Shown here: positions 35,993-44,425 of the stretch, piece by piece | Numbering within the stretch: position 1 is the first letter of the stretch | Layout: every line of letters begins with the position of its first letter | Assembly: GCF_018917935.1 (NCBI RefSeq) | Contig: NZ_JAHLPN010000001.1 | Span: forward strand, 62,001-126,000 | From: Kineothrix sp. MSJ-39 | GTDB taxonomy: Bacteria > Bacillota > Clostridia > Lachnospirales > Lachnospiraceae | DNA length: 64,000 nt | Reading direction: 5' to 3' | Program-made: the position numbers and the translations under genes | Notes under the pieces: generated by a model | What the model was told of the DNA's origin: nothing | What the model saw: only the letters and a program-made list of their open reading frames with translations | Database searches by the model: none

Positions 35993-37714
35993 ATGAATGA
36001 GATGCATTATCAGTTGGATCTTCTGACTGCAATGAATCAAAAGCTAATGGGCAATGAAAAGATGTTCCGCATGATCTGCGGAACATCTTCCAATGCCTTT
36101 TTATATTACATATTTTCCGAAGATCGGTTTGAAACACTTGGATTGTGGCAGCATTATTTTGACTTTCCGATCCGTTCCGCTTCCGATCTGCATAAGCTGA
36201 TCAATTGTGCAAAGACAGAGTACATTTCATCACTGGAAGAGGCTCTTTTCTGTGAGAATAAGCACAAAGAGTCACAGATCGTGGAATGTGAGATGCAGGA
36301 CAAAAAGTGGTTGGAGTTTGAAGTAACGATCACCTACAGTGAAACAGAGGAACCAAGTGAGAAGATCATCCGGATCCGTGATGTAACAAAACGGAAGAAG
36401 CAGACGGAAGAACTCAAATATATGGCATATTATGATTCGCTGACAGGCCTGTATAACCGGAATTATTTTGTCAGAATGCTCAGCGAATGGGTCAGAAAAG
36501 CCCAGACGGAAAAAGCAACGATCGATGTACTCTGTATCCGTATGGATGATTTCAAACGGATCAACGATTCCATGGGAATGATCGCAGGGGATGAGATCCT
36601 GCAGGCATTCGGTCTGTTTTTACGCGATCTGCAAAGCGAAGATATTATTGTATCTCATTTTAATGACGATATCTATTATCTTGCCATTTACAATCCATAT
36701 GGCAATCATAATGTCGATACCGTATACAATCAGATTTGTCAGAGGACAGGACAGCCGTTTCAGATGATGGGAAACATCGAACAGAAGATCACAGTCAGTA
36801 TCGGTGTTGCCAATTATCCGGAATCAGCCAGAAATTCTCTGGAGATCATCAACTGTGCGGAAATCGTACAATCGCAGAAAAAAGAGTCCGGAACAAACAG
36901 TATTGCTTACTTTGAAGCACCGATCCTGACGGATTTTATTGAAAACATCCAGATGGAAAACAAGCTTAAAGAAGCAATTGAGGATCATGCATTTGAACTG
37001 TATTATCAGCCGCAGTATGATGCAGGCTCCAAAAAGCTCCGTGGTGTGGAAGCACTGATCCGCTGGCGCGGACAGGACGGTAAATTTGTCAGTCCGGCGG
37101 TCTTTATCCCCCTTGCGGAAAAGGACGGTCTGATTGTTCAGATCGGAAACTGGGTGCTCGAGGAAGGCATCCGTGTTTATGCGGACTGGTATCGGAAATA
37201 TGAATATCCGATGGTGCTGTCTTTGAATATTTCAGCACTGCAATATAAAAAGGCGGATTTTGTACATCATCTGCTGATGCTGATCGAAAAGTATCAGGTA
37301 GATCCTTCCCTGATCGAGCTGGAGATCACGGAAAGCGTATTGATCGAAGATTTTAATTCCGTGGTAGATAAGCTGAATACGTTAAAAGAATACGGGATCA
37401 AGATCTCCTTAGATGATTTCGGGACAGGATTTTCTTCTCTTTCCTATCTGAAGGGGCTTCCGATCGACACATTAAAAATCGACAAATCCTTTATTGATAC
37501 AGTCATCAACGATCATCCGACACGTGTGATTACAGAATCCATTATCGCTATGGTAAAGAAGCTCGGCTGCGAAACGGTGGCGGAGGGCGTGGAAACACAG
37601 GAGCAGTATGATTATCTGAAGGCTGTCAACTGTGATAATATACAGGGCTTTCTGCTCGGAAAACCAATGCCGGCGGAAGGCATTGAAAAGATACTTTCTT
37701 CCATAAAAAATTGA
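35993..37714 (+). CDS. EAL-domain protein with degenerate GGDEF domain and N-terminal sensor-like region
   Basis: About 573 residues: a PAS-like N-terminal region, a GGDEF domain, and an EAL domain. In the GGDEF domain the active-site motif reads FNDDI instead of GGDEF, so diguanylate cyclase activity is unlikely, although DSLTGLYNR is kept. The EAL domain keeps GVEALIRW, LNISALQ, LEITES, LDDFGTGFSSL, KIDKSFI and AEGVET, so c-di-GMP hydrolysis is likely. ATG 35993 is preferred over TTG 35978. A 13-bp perfect hairpin lies in its first codons. A tight series of genes follows. Confidence 0.9.
   Translation: MNEMHYQLDLLTAMNQKLMGNEKMFRMICGTSSNAFLYYIFSEDRFETLGLWQHYFDFPIRSASDLHKLINCAKTEYISSLEEALFCENKHKESQIVECEMQDKKWLEFEVTITYSETEEPSEKIIRIRDVTKRKKQTEELKYMAYYDSLTGLYNRNYFVRMLSEWVRKAQTEKATIDVLCIRMDDFKRINDSMGMIAGDEILQAFGLFLRDLQSEDIIVSHFNDDIYYLAIYNPYGNHNVDTVYNQICQRTGQPFQMMGNIEQKITVSIGVANYPESARNSLEIINCAEIVQSQKKESGTNSIAYFEAPILTDFIENIQMENKLKEAIEDHAFELYYQPQYDAGSKKLRGVEALIRWRGQDGKFVSPAVFIPLAEKDGLIVQIGNWVLEEGIRVYADWYRKYEYPMVLSLNISALQYKKADFVHHLLMLIEKYQVDPSLIELEITESVLIEDFNSVVDKLNTLKEYGIKISLDDFGTGFSSLSYLKGLPIDTLKIDKSFIDTVINDHPTRVITESIIAMVKKLGCETVAEGVETQEQYDYLKAVNCDNIQGFLLGKPMPAEGIEKILSSIKN
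36059..36089 (+). other. Perfect 13-bp hairpin inside the start of the EAL gene
   Basis: AAGATGTTCCGCA (36059-36071) and TGCGGAACATCTT (36077-36089) are perfect complements around a 5-nt loop, about 65-95 nt past the start codon and 98 nt past the asd stop. It is among the strongest simple hairpins in the window apart from terminators and the palindromic elements. A short T-rich stretch comes about 8 nt later. It could slow translation or transcription entering the EAL gene. Confidence 0.75.
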
Positions 37715-37724
37715 GAGGATGCTT

Positions 37725-39068
37725 ATGCTGAAAGGAAGAGAACGCGAACTTGCTTATCTGAATAAAGAATATCAAAGCGGCTCTGACCGGCTGCTCGTTG
37801 TGTACGGGCAGAAGGATGTCGGTAAAACAGCGCTTCTGTCAGCTTTTACGGAAGATAAAACAGCCTTTTACTATCAGGCTGAAGAAGGCAGCGAGAGACA
37901 ACAGCTTTATCTGCTTGGCAGACAACTGCAACGGCTTGGCTCTTCCCTGCCGGTATATCCGACCTATGAGGAAGTCTTTCAGTGTCTGGATCAGAAGCTT
38001 CTGGTAATCGATGAGTTTCAGTATCTGCTCAAGGCCGGAGATGGCTTTGTACAGGCACTTGATGCATTCTTTCAAAATAAAAACGGATCCTGTATGGTAC
38101 TTTTATGCAGTTCCTCTATTTCCTTTGTGGAAAATCATATGGTAGCAAAGCTGGGGAAACTGGCGCATAAGCTGACCGGCTTTTTGAAACTGCGGGAATT
38201 GCAGCTTTGGGATGTGGCAGCATATTTCCCGGATTATTCCTGGGAGGACTGTATAAAAGTTTATTCTATTTTAGGTGGTCTGCCCGGGCTGTGGCAGGCA
38301 TTTGATCCGTATGTCCCTGTTACTGAAAACATCTGCAGGGTGCTTCTTGCGCCGGGCGGCAGACTCCGCGAAGAAGGTGCACATATTGTCAGCAGACAGC
38401 TCCGTGAATGTGGTGTTTACTTTTCTATTCTGGGTGCGCTGGCACAGGGAAAGAATAAATTAAATGAATTATATCAGCACACGGGATTTTCCAGAGCGAA
38501 GATCAGTGTTTATCTGAAAAATCTTATGGAACTGGAACTGGTGGAAAAAGTGTTTTCCTTAGATACACCGGGACGGGATAACCAGCGTAAGGCGGTTTAT
38601 CGGATCTCTCATCCGCTGGTACGTTTCTGGTTCTGTTTTCTGTATGCGGACAGCAGCCTGCTTTTGCGGATAACGCCGGAGGCATATTATGAGCAGCTTG
38701 TAAAGCCTGCGCTGGCACTTTACTGTGAAAGCTGCTTTTCCAAAGTCTGTCAGGAATATATGCAGCGGGAAGCAGCAGAGCACAAATTGCCCATAGAAAT
38801 CACGGATTTTGGCAGTTTTGTGGGGAAAGCAGGCTCGATTGACTATATCGGTCATAATGAAACCGGACAATATATAGCTGCATTTGCAGATTATAGGGAT
38901 CCGGTCTTTCCGTATGAGAAATACCTGCAGGCTAAGGCTCTGACCGGGCAAGCAGGGATCCGGCCGGATTATATGTATCTGTTTTCCGGGCACGGCTTTG
39001 ATGCAAAGCTGGAAGCACTGGAAAAAGAGCTGGATACGCTGATATTGATTAGAATGGATGATTTATAA
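37725..39068 (+). CDS. Archaeal-type ATPase with C-terminal DUF234 domain
   Basis: The roughly 447-aa protein has an ATPase_2-type P-loop domain (Walker A GQKDVGKTAL, Walker B LLVIDEFQYL), a winged-helix region near residues 245-310 (FSRAKISVYLKNLMELELVEK) and a C-terminal DUF234 domain with D-containing strands near FAD/YRDP. The family is of unknown function; DUF234 resembles a restriction-type nuclease fold. ATG 37725 is chosen over 37719 because GAGAGG then has a 6-nt spacer. It lies 10 nt after the EAL gene and 2 nt before topB. Confidence 0.82.
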   Translation: MLKGRERELAYLNKEYQSGSDRLLVVYGQKDVGKTALLSAFTEDKTAFYYQAEEGSERQQLYLLGRQLQRLGSSLPVYPTYEEVFQCLDQKLLVIDEFQYLLKAGDGFVQALDAFFQNKNGSCMVLLCSSSISFVENHMVAKLGKLAHKLTGFLKLRELQLWDVAAYFPDYSWEDCIKVYSILGGLPGLWQAFDPYVPVTENICRVLLAPGGRLREEGAHIVSRQLRECGVYFSILGALAQGKNKLNELYQHTGFSRAKISVYLKNLMELELVEKVFSLDTPGRDNQRKAVYRISHPLVRFWFCFLYADSSLLLRITPEAYYEQLVKPALALYCESCFSKVCQEYMQREAAEHKLPIEITDFGSFVGKAGSIDYIGHNETGQYIAAFADYRDPVFPYEKYLQAKALTGQAGIRPDYMYLFSGHGFDAKLEALEKELDTLILIRMDDL

Positions 39069-39070
39069 AT

Positions 39071-41107
39071 ATGGGAAAACAGGTTTTTATAGCAGAAAAA
39101 CCGAGTGTGGCAAGAGAATTTGCGAAAGCATTAAAATACAATATGAAATCGCGAGATGGCTATATGGAGTCTGAGGAAGCGATCGTTACATGGTGCGTCG
39201 GACATCTGGTTACCATGAGCTATCCCGAAGCATATGACGAAAAGTGGAAAAGATGGACGATCGAGCCGCTTCCTTTCATTCCGAAGGAATTCAAATACGA
39301 AGTGATTGACAGCGTCAAAAAACAGTTTCAGATCGTCAGCGGTATTTTGAACCGGCCGGATGTGGATGTGATTTATGTCTGCACCGACTCGGGACGTGAA
39401 GGAGAATACATATACAGGCTTGTGGAAATGCAGGCACATGTCACAGGCAAGGAAAGAAGACGTGTCTGGATCGATTCCCAGACAGAAGAAGAGATCCTGC
39501 GTGGCATCCGGGAAGCAAAAGATCTTTCTGCTTATGATAATCTGTGTTCTTCCGCTTATCTGCGGGCGAAAGAAGATTACCTGATGGGCATCAATTTTTC
39601 CCGTGTCCTGACTTTGAAATACGGTTATAATGTCAAAAATTTCCTGAATCAGGATCGGGTGGTGATCTCGGTCGGACGTGTCATGACCTGTGTGCTTGGC
39701 ATGGTGGTGGACAGAGAACGGGAGATCCGTAATTTTGTCAAGACGCCGTTTTACCGTGTCCTTGCAAGTCTGCAGATCGGCGATAAAGCAGTGGATGCGG
39801 AATGGAGAGCTGTCAAGGGTTCTGCCTATTTTGAATCTCCGCTTTTGTATAAAGAAAACGGCTTCAAAAAGCAGGAAGATGCGCAGAAACTGATCGATAC
39901 GCTGTCACAGCCGCAGCCGTTGCAGTTTCAGGTGGTAAAGGCGGAGAAAAAGAAAGAAACGAAAAATCCGCCGCTTCTGTTTAATCTGGCGGAGCTGCAG
40001 AATGAGTGCTCCAAGCTGTTTAAGATCAGTCCGGATCAGACCCTGCAGATCGTGCAGGAGCTGTATGAGAAGAAGCTGACAACGTATCCGCGTACGGATG
40101 CCCGTGTACTTTCCACGGCGGTTTCCAAGGAGATTACAAAAAACATCGGCGGTCTTGCCTCTTATCCGGGCGTTGGGCCGTATGTTAAATATATTCTGGA
40201 AAAGAAAACCTATCAGAATCTGGCAAAGACAAAATATGTCAATGACAAGCAGATCACGGATCATTACGCGATCATTCCGACCGGGCAGGGACTTGCGGCA
40301 CTTTCCTCATTGCATGCAACATCTGCAAAGGTATATGAGGTCATTGTCAGACGATTCCTTTCCATTTTCTGTCCGCCGGCTGTTTATCAGAAGATCGCAC
40401 TTTGTGTGCAGCGCGGCAATGAACATTTTTTTGCCAACTTTAAGGTGCTTTCGAGCGCGGGGTATCTGGAACTGATGCAGTACAGCTTTGGCAAAAAGAC
40501 GGAAGAAGCAGAAAAAGCAAAGGAAAAAGAGCAGGAGGAAGAAACAGATACCGCCTGTGACGAGAATTTGTTAAATATACTGTCTTCTCTGAAAAAAAAT
40601 GATATAATAGATGGGAACGGTTTCTCAATAAAAGAAGGGGAGACTTCACCGCCGAAACGATACAATTCGGGATCGATGATCCTTGCCATGGAAAATGCAG
40701 GACAACTGATCGAGGATGAAGAACTCAGGGCACAGATCAAGGGAAGCGGGATCGGTACTTCTGCCACAAGAGCGGAGATTCTGAAAAAACTGGTCAATAA
40801 CAAGTATCTGGCACTGAATAAAAAGACGCAGATCATTACGCCGACGTTACTTGGCGAGAGTATTTATGAAGTTGTCAACTGTTCCATCCGGTCACTTCTG
40901 GATCCGAAGCTCACCGCAAGCTGGGAGAAGGGACTGACGCAGGTTGCAGACGGCGTGATCAGCCAGGATGAATATCTGGAAAAGCTGGAAGGCTTTATCG
41001 TCCGCAGAACGGAATATGTCAAGCAGACAAACCAGCGCAGCATGCTGGAGCACAGATTCCGTGAAGCAGCAAAATATTATCCTGCTGTCAAAAATAAAAA
41101 ATCATAA
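39071..41107 (+). CDS. topB: DNA topoisomerase III (type IA)
   Basis: The 678-aa enzyme has the Toprim domain (IAEKPSVARE and CTDSGREGEYIYR), the active-site Tyr339 in LTTYPRTDARVL, and a late GSGIGTSATRAEILKKL. It cuts and passes single DNA strands, probably resolving replication or recombination intermediates. No zinc-finger tail is seen. It starts 2 nt after the DUF234 ATPase gene with a weak ribosome binding site, suggesting coupled translation. Such TopB homologues also occur on conjugative elements, but no conjugation genes are here. Confidence 0.93.
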   Translation: MGKQVFIAEKPSVAREFAKALKYNMKSRDGYMESEEAIVTWCVGHLVTMSYPEAYDEKWKRWTIEPLPFIPKEFKYEVIDSVKKQFQIVSGILNRPDVDVIYVCTDSGREGEYIYRLVEMQAHVTGKERRRVWIDSQTEEEILRGIREAKDLSAYDNLCSSAYLRAKEDYLMGINFSRVLTLKYGYNVKNFLNQDRVVISVGRVMTCVLGMVVDREREIRNFVKTPFYRVLASLQIGDKAVDAEWRAVKGSAYFESPLLYKENGFKKQEDAQKLIDTLSQPQPLQFQVVKAEKKKETKNPPLLFNLAELQNECSKLFKISPDQTLQIVQELYEKKLTTYPRTDARVLSTAVSKEITKNIGGLASYPGVGPYVKYILEKKTYQNLAKTKYVNDKQITDHYAIIPTGQGLAALSSLHATSAKVYEVIVRRFLSIFCPPAVYQKIALCVQRGNEHFFANFKVLSSAGYLELMQYSFGKKTEEAEKAKEKEQEEETDTACDENLLNILSSLKKNDIIDGNGFSIKEGETSPPKRYNSGSMILAMENAGQLIEDEELRAQIKGSGIGTSATRAEILKKLVNNKYLALNKKTQIITPTLLGESIYEVVNCSIRSLLDPKLTASWEKGLTQVADGVISQDEYLEKLEGFIVRRTEYVKQTNQRSMLEHRFREAAKYYPAVKNKKS

Positions 41108-41125
41108 CTTATGGAGGGAAAGCAA

Positions 41126-41812
41126 ATGGAATTATTTCAGGTATCAAAGTATCTTGATGTCGAACACACCATCGCAAAATATATGTTTGATCCGGTGGAG
41201 AATCCGTGGGAGGTTCTGCCGTCGATCAGCATTTTTATCGAACAGTTAGGACCGATGCTGCCAAGTGAAGAATTTGAACAGCGCGGCAGTAATGTCTGGA
41301 TCTCAAAATCAGCAGTCATTGCACCGACGGCTTATATCGGCGGCCCATGTATCATCGATGCGGGCACGGAAGTACGCCACTGTGCATTTATCCGTGGCAG
41401 CGCGATCATCGGCAAAAACTGCGTGATCGGCAATTCCACAGAGGTTAAGAACAGTATCATCTTTGATGAGGTGCAGATCCCGCATTACAATTATGTCGGT
41501 GACAGTATTTTAGGTTTCCGTTCCCACCTCGGCGCAGGTGCGATCACATCCAACGTCAAAAATGACAAGAGCAATGTAGAAGTGAATTTCGCACTCGGCA
41601 AAATGGATACCAAGCTGCGCAAGTTCGGTGCGATCGTCGGAGATTATTCCCAGATCGGCTGTAACAGCGTGTTGAATCCCGGTACGATCATCGGCAGAAA
41701 CTGCAGCATTTATCCGCTTTCCAATGTCAGAGGACTTGTAAATGAAAACTCCATTTATAAGGCACCGGGCAAGGTTGTACAGAAGGTAAAACTGAAGAAG
41801 GATCCTAAATAA
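41126..41812 (+). CDS. Left-handed beta-helix (hexapeptide) sugar-nucleotide acyltransferase-like protein
   Basis: About 228 residues with a helical N-terminal stretch and then hexapeptide repeats (for example VWISKSAVIAPTAYIGGPCI and AIIGKNCVIGNSTEVKNSII), ending with a basic VQKVKLKKDPK tail. The fold is that of the GlmU C-terminal half, but there is no pyrophosphorylase domain, so it is a stand-alone acetyltransferase-like protein of unknown acceptor. ATG 41126 is chosen because GGAGGG (41113-41118) lies 7 nt before it. It closes the EAL-DUF234-topB series. Confidence 0.85.
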   Translation: MELFQVSKYLDVEHTIAKYMFDPVENPWEVLPSISIFIEQLGPMLPSEEFEQRGSNVWISKSAVIAPTAYIGGPCIIDAGTEVRHCAFIRGSAIIGKNCVIGNSTEVKNSIIFDEVQIPHYNYVGDSILGFRSHLGAGAITSNVKNDKSNVEVNFALGKMDTKLRKFGAIVGDYSQIGCNSVLNPGTIIGRNCSIYPLSNVRGLVNENSIYKAPGKVVQKVKLKKDPK

Positions 41813-41919
41813 GTAAAAATGGCTGTTTTCTGCAGAAAACCATGCAGCATGTATATGGAAAAAAACATAAAAATGACTGGATTTTTTTGTAGAAATATGC
41901 GAAAATGATAACGGTGATT

Positions 41920-41947
41920 TTGACAAAATATACATGTGATATTTTGT
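41920..41947 (+). promoter_or_regulatory. TTGACA box with overlapping 9-bp inverted repeat upstream of the NifU-like gene
   Basis: TTGACA (41920-41925) is overlapped by a perfect inverted repeat: ACAAAATAT (41923-41931) and ATATTTTGT (41939-41947), separated by 7 nt. No convincing -10 box was found at 16-18 nt, so the exact promoter is uncertain. The repeat is a candidate operator for the pair of genes behind it. Upstream, GTTTTCTGCAGAAAAC (41825-41840) is a perfect palindrome without a T tract. Confidence 0.45.
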
Positions 41948-41983
41948 TGATAAAATAAAGTACATTTTGAAAGGAGTTTTCAC

Positions 41984-42676
41984 ATGATTTATTCAAAAGA
42001 AGTGGAAGAAATGTGTCCAGTTGCACAGGGCGTTCATCATGGCTGTGCACCAATCCCAGAAGAAGCAAAATGGGTTCAGGCAAAAGAAGTGAAGGATATT
42101 TCAGGCTATACACATGGTATTGGCTGGTGTGCACCACAGCAGGGTGCTTGTAAATTATCCTTAAACGTTAAGGAAGGTATTATTCAGGAAGCTTTAGTTG
42201 AGACAATCGGATGTTCCGGTATGACTCATTCAGCAGCTATGGCAGCAGAAATCCTTCCGGGCTTAACAGTTATGGAAGCATTAAATACAGACCTTGTATG
42301 TGATGCGATCAACACTGCTATGAGAGAGTTATTCTTACAGATCGTTTACGGTCGTTCACAGTCTGCCTTCTCTGAAGACGGTCTTGCAATCGGCGCTGGT
42401 CTGGAAGATCTTGGTAAAGGAACCCGTTCTATGGTTGGTACTACATACGGAACTCTTTCCAAAGGACCTAGATACCTTGAACTTACAGATGGTTATATTA
42501 CAGGTATTGCCCTTGACGAAGCTGATGAGATCATCGGTTACAAATATGTAAACTTCGGTAAGATGATGGACTTCATCAAAGCCGGTGATGATGCTGCTAC
42601 AGCATATGAAAAAGCTTCAGGTCAGTATGGTCGTGTACAGGATGCTGTACGTGTAATTGACCCTAGAAAAGAGTAA
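41984..42676 (+). CDS. NifU N-terminal-like Fe-S scaffold protein paired with the GGGtGRT protein
   Basis: This 230-aa protein resembles the NifU/IscU N-domain: conserved Cys residues occur in EEMCPVAQ, HHGCAPIP, GWCAPQQGACKL and TIGCSGMTHSAA. It probably holds an Fe-S cluster or metal, but no Fe-S assembly genes (sufBCD, nifS) are close. It is followed 20 nt later by the GGGtGRT gene, and the two recur as a pair in Clostridia as far as I recall. Codon choice is unlike most neighbours (many GCT, GGT, TCA and TCT), suggesting high expression. Confidence 0.82.
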   Translation: MIYSKEVEEMCPVAQGVHHGCAPIPEEAKWVQAKEVKDISGYTHGIGWCAPQQGACKLSLNVKEGIIQEALVETIGCSGMTHSAAMAAEILPGLTVMEALNTDLVCDAINTAMRELFLQIVYGRSQSAFSEDGLAIGAGLEDLGKGTRSMVGTTYGTLSKGPRYLELTDGYITGIALDEADEIIGYKYVNFGKMMDFIKAGDDAATAYEKASGQYGRVQDAVRVIDPRKE

Positions 42677-42695
42677 GGAATAGGAGGATAAATAG

Positions 42696-43715
42696 ATGGC
42701 ATTATTTGAATCATATGAAAGAAGAGAGCCTCAGATTCTTGCTGTATTAAAAGAGTATGGCATTAATTCAATTGAGGAATGTAAAGATATTACAATGGCT
42801 GCTGGAATCGATGTTTACAATCTGATCGAAGGCATTCAGCCAATCTGTTTTGAAAACGCAAAATGGGCTTACACAGTAGGCGCAGCAATCGCAATCAAGA
42901 AAAACTGCCGCAAGGCTGCTGATGCTGCTGCAGCAATCGGTGAAGGACTTCAGGCTTTCTGTATTCCTGGTTCTGTAGCTGATACACGTAAGGTAGGTCT
43001 TGGACATGGTAACCTTGGTAAAATGCTTCTGGAAGAGGATACAGAGTGTTTCGCTTTCTTAGCTGGTCATGAATCATTCGCAGCTGCTGAAGGTGCTATC
43101 GGTATCGCAGAAAAGGCTAACAAAGTTCGTCAGAAACCTCTCCGCGTTATCTTAAACGGTCTTGGAAAAGACGCTGCTCAGATCATTTCCCGTATCAACG
43201 GATTCACATTTGTTGAGACAGAATATGATCCATATACAAATACAGTAAAAGAAGTATCACGCAAGTGCTACTCTAAAGACGCTGATTCTCCACGTGCTAA
43301 GGTTAACTGCTACGGTGCAAACTCTGTTCCGGAAGGCGTTGCAATCATGTGGAAAGAAAATGTAGACGTATCTATCACAGGTAACTCTACAAACCCAACT
43401 CGTTTCCAGCATCCGGTAGCTGGTACTTATAAGAAAGAAAGACTTGAAGCTGGCAAGAAGTACTTCTCAGTAGCATCAGGCGGTGGTACAGGACGTACAC
43501 TTCATCCAGATAACATGGCTGCAGGTCCTGCTTCTTATGGTATGACAGATACAATGGGTCGTATGCATTCAGATGCACAGTTCGCTGGTTCTTCATCAGT
43601 TCCTGCTCACGTAGAAATGATGGGTCTGATCGGCGCTGGTAACAACCCAATGGTAGGTATGACTGTTTCTACAGCTGTATCCATCGAGGAAGCTGCAAAG
43701 GCTGGTAAGTTCTAA
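42696..43715 (+). CDS. GGGtGRT family protein
   Basis: This 339-aa protein carries the name-giving motif GGGTGRT at residues 262-268 (SVASGGGTGRTLHPDNMA), several further Gly-rich turns (for example LGHGNLGKM) and Cys residues in CYGANSVP and other places. It is soluble and of unknown function; the Gly-rich motif could bind a nucleotide or phosphate. AGGAGG lies upstream. It is co-transcribed with the NifU-like gene and ends at a strong terminator. Codon bias again suggests strong expression. Confidence 0.88.
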   Translation: MALFESYERREPQILAVLKEYGINSIEECKDITMAAGIDVYNLIEGIQPICFENAKWAYTVGAAIAIKKNCRKAADAAAAIGEGLQAFCIPGSVADTRKVGLGHGNLGKMLLEEDTECFAFLAGHESFAAAEGAIGIAEKANKVRQKPLRVILNGLGKDAAQIISRINGFTFVETEYDPYTNTVKEVSRKCYSKDADSPRAKVNCYGANSVPEGVAIMWKENVDVSITGNSTNPTRFQHPVAGTYKKERLEAGKKYFSVASGGGTGRTLHPDNMAAGPASYGMTDTMGRMHSDAQFAGSSSVPAHVEMMGLIGAGNNPMVGMTVSTAVSIEEAAKAGKF

Positions 43716-43738
43716 ATATTGATTTAAAATGTAAATTT

Positions 43739-43783
43739 TAGGGCTATTCAAACAGAGTATATGTCTGAATAGCCCTATTTTTA
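43739..43783 (+). terminator. Intrinsic terminator of the NifU-like/GGGtGRT operon
   Basis: TAGGGCTATTCA (43739-43750) pairs perfectly with TGAATAGCCCTA (43766-43777) across a 15-nt loop and is followed by TTTTTAT. Confidence 0.9.
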
Positions 43784-43803
43784 TAGTTTAAAAGCAATTT
43801 ATA

Positions 43804-43842
43804 TTATATTCTGAGTAGAATTATGGTATAATAATACCATAA
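43804..43842 (+). promoter_or_regulatory. Promoter and autoregulatory operator of the toxin-antitoxin operon
   Basis: A perfect TATAAT (43827-43832), with a weak TTATAT (43804-43809) 17 nt before it, is enclosed in a perfect inverted repeat: TTATGGTAT (43821-43829) and ATACCATAA (43834-43842) with a 4-nt centre. An inverted repeat over the -10 box is the usual operator of Phd/YefM antitoxins. Confidence 0.7.
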
Positions 43843-43859
43843 TAAAGGAGGAAAATGAT

Positions 43860-44120
43860 ATGCCACGAATTATTCCAATTAAAGAATTGAAGAACACTTC
43901 AGAAATATCTGATATGTGCCATAAAGCTGAGGAACCCATTTATATTACTAAAAATGGATATGGCGATATGGTTATTATGAGTATGGAAATTTATGAAAGC
44001 ACAATGAGAAGAATAGCGATGTATCATGAGATAGAAATCTCTGAACAGCAGATAAAAAAAGATCAAGTAAAGGATGCACGAAATTCACTCAGAGAAACGA
44101 GGGCGAAGTATGGCTTATAA
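43860..44120 (+). CDS. Phd/YefM family antitoxin
   Basis: This 86-aa protein has the Phd/YefM fold: IIPIKELKNTSEISDMC, then EPIYITKNGYGDMVIMSMEIYE, and a charged C-terminal tail that would wrap the toxin. AAAGGAGG lies 8 nt before the ATG. It overlaps the toxin gene by 11 nt. It should bind the operator at 43821-43842 and repress the operon together with the toxin. Confidence 0.9.
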   Translation: MPRIIPIKELKNTSEISDMCHKAEEPIYITKNGYGDMVIMSMEIYESTMRRIAMYHEIEISEQQIKKDQVKDARNSLRETRAKYGL

Positions 44121-44421
44121 TTTAAGAATAACAGAATATGCTGCGGAGCAACTGGATAATCTCGTGTATTATTTACTATATCAGTTTAAAAATGAACAGG
44201 CAGCCACACACTTATTAGATGGTATTGATAGTGTATATACCCGATTAGAAGAAAATCCCTTGCAGTTCCCTCGCTGTGGAGATTCCTATCTTGACAAAAA
44301 AGGATATCATGAGGCGGTTATTCCACAGATGGATTATATGATAATATTTAATATTGATGAAAATATTGTAAATGTGGTAGGGATTTTTCACCAGCTTGAA
44401 AATTATCCGCAAAAGTTATAA
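44110..44421 (+). CDS. RelE/ParE family toxin
   Basis: This 103-aa protein has the RelE/ParE pattern: ITEYAAEQLDNLVYYLL, a middle LEENPLQFPRC, and an end VGIFHQLENYPQKL. Members are mRNA interferases (RelE) or gyrase inhibitors (ParE); this sequence resembles the RelE/ParE branch that acts with Phd antitoxins, and the target is not decided. ATG 44110 is chosen because GAGGG (44099-44103) lies 6 nt before it; the longer frame has no support. Confidence 0.85.
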   Translation: MAYNLRITEYAAEQLDNLVYYLLYQFKNEQAATHLLDGIDSVYTRLEENPLQFPRCGDSYLDKKGYHEAVIPQMDYMIIFNIDENIVNVVGIFHQLENYPQKL

Positions 44422-44425
44422 TCGT

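Noticed and set aside
41126-41812. GlmU
   Set aside because: Only the beta-helix half is present; there is no N-terminal uridylyltransferase domain, so only a general acyltransferase-like name is supported.
41825-41840. Perfect palindrome GTTTTCTGCAGAAAAC after the hexapeptide gene as a terminator
   Set aside because: There is no T tract directly after it, and the loop is only the central TGCA; it may be chance or a weak stop.
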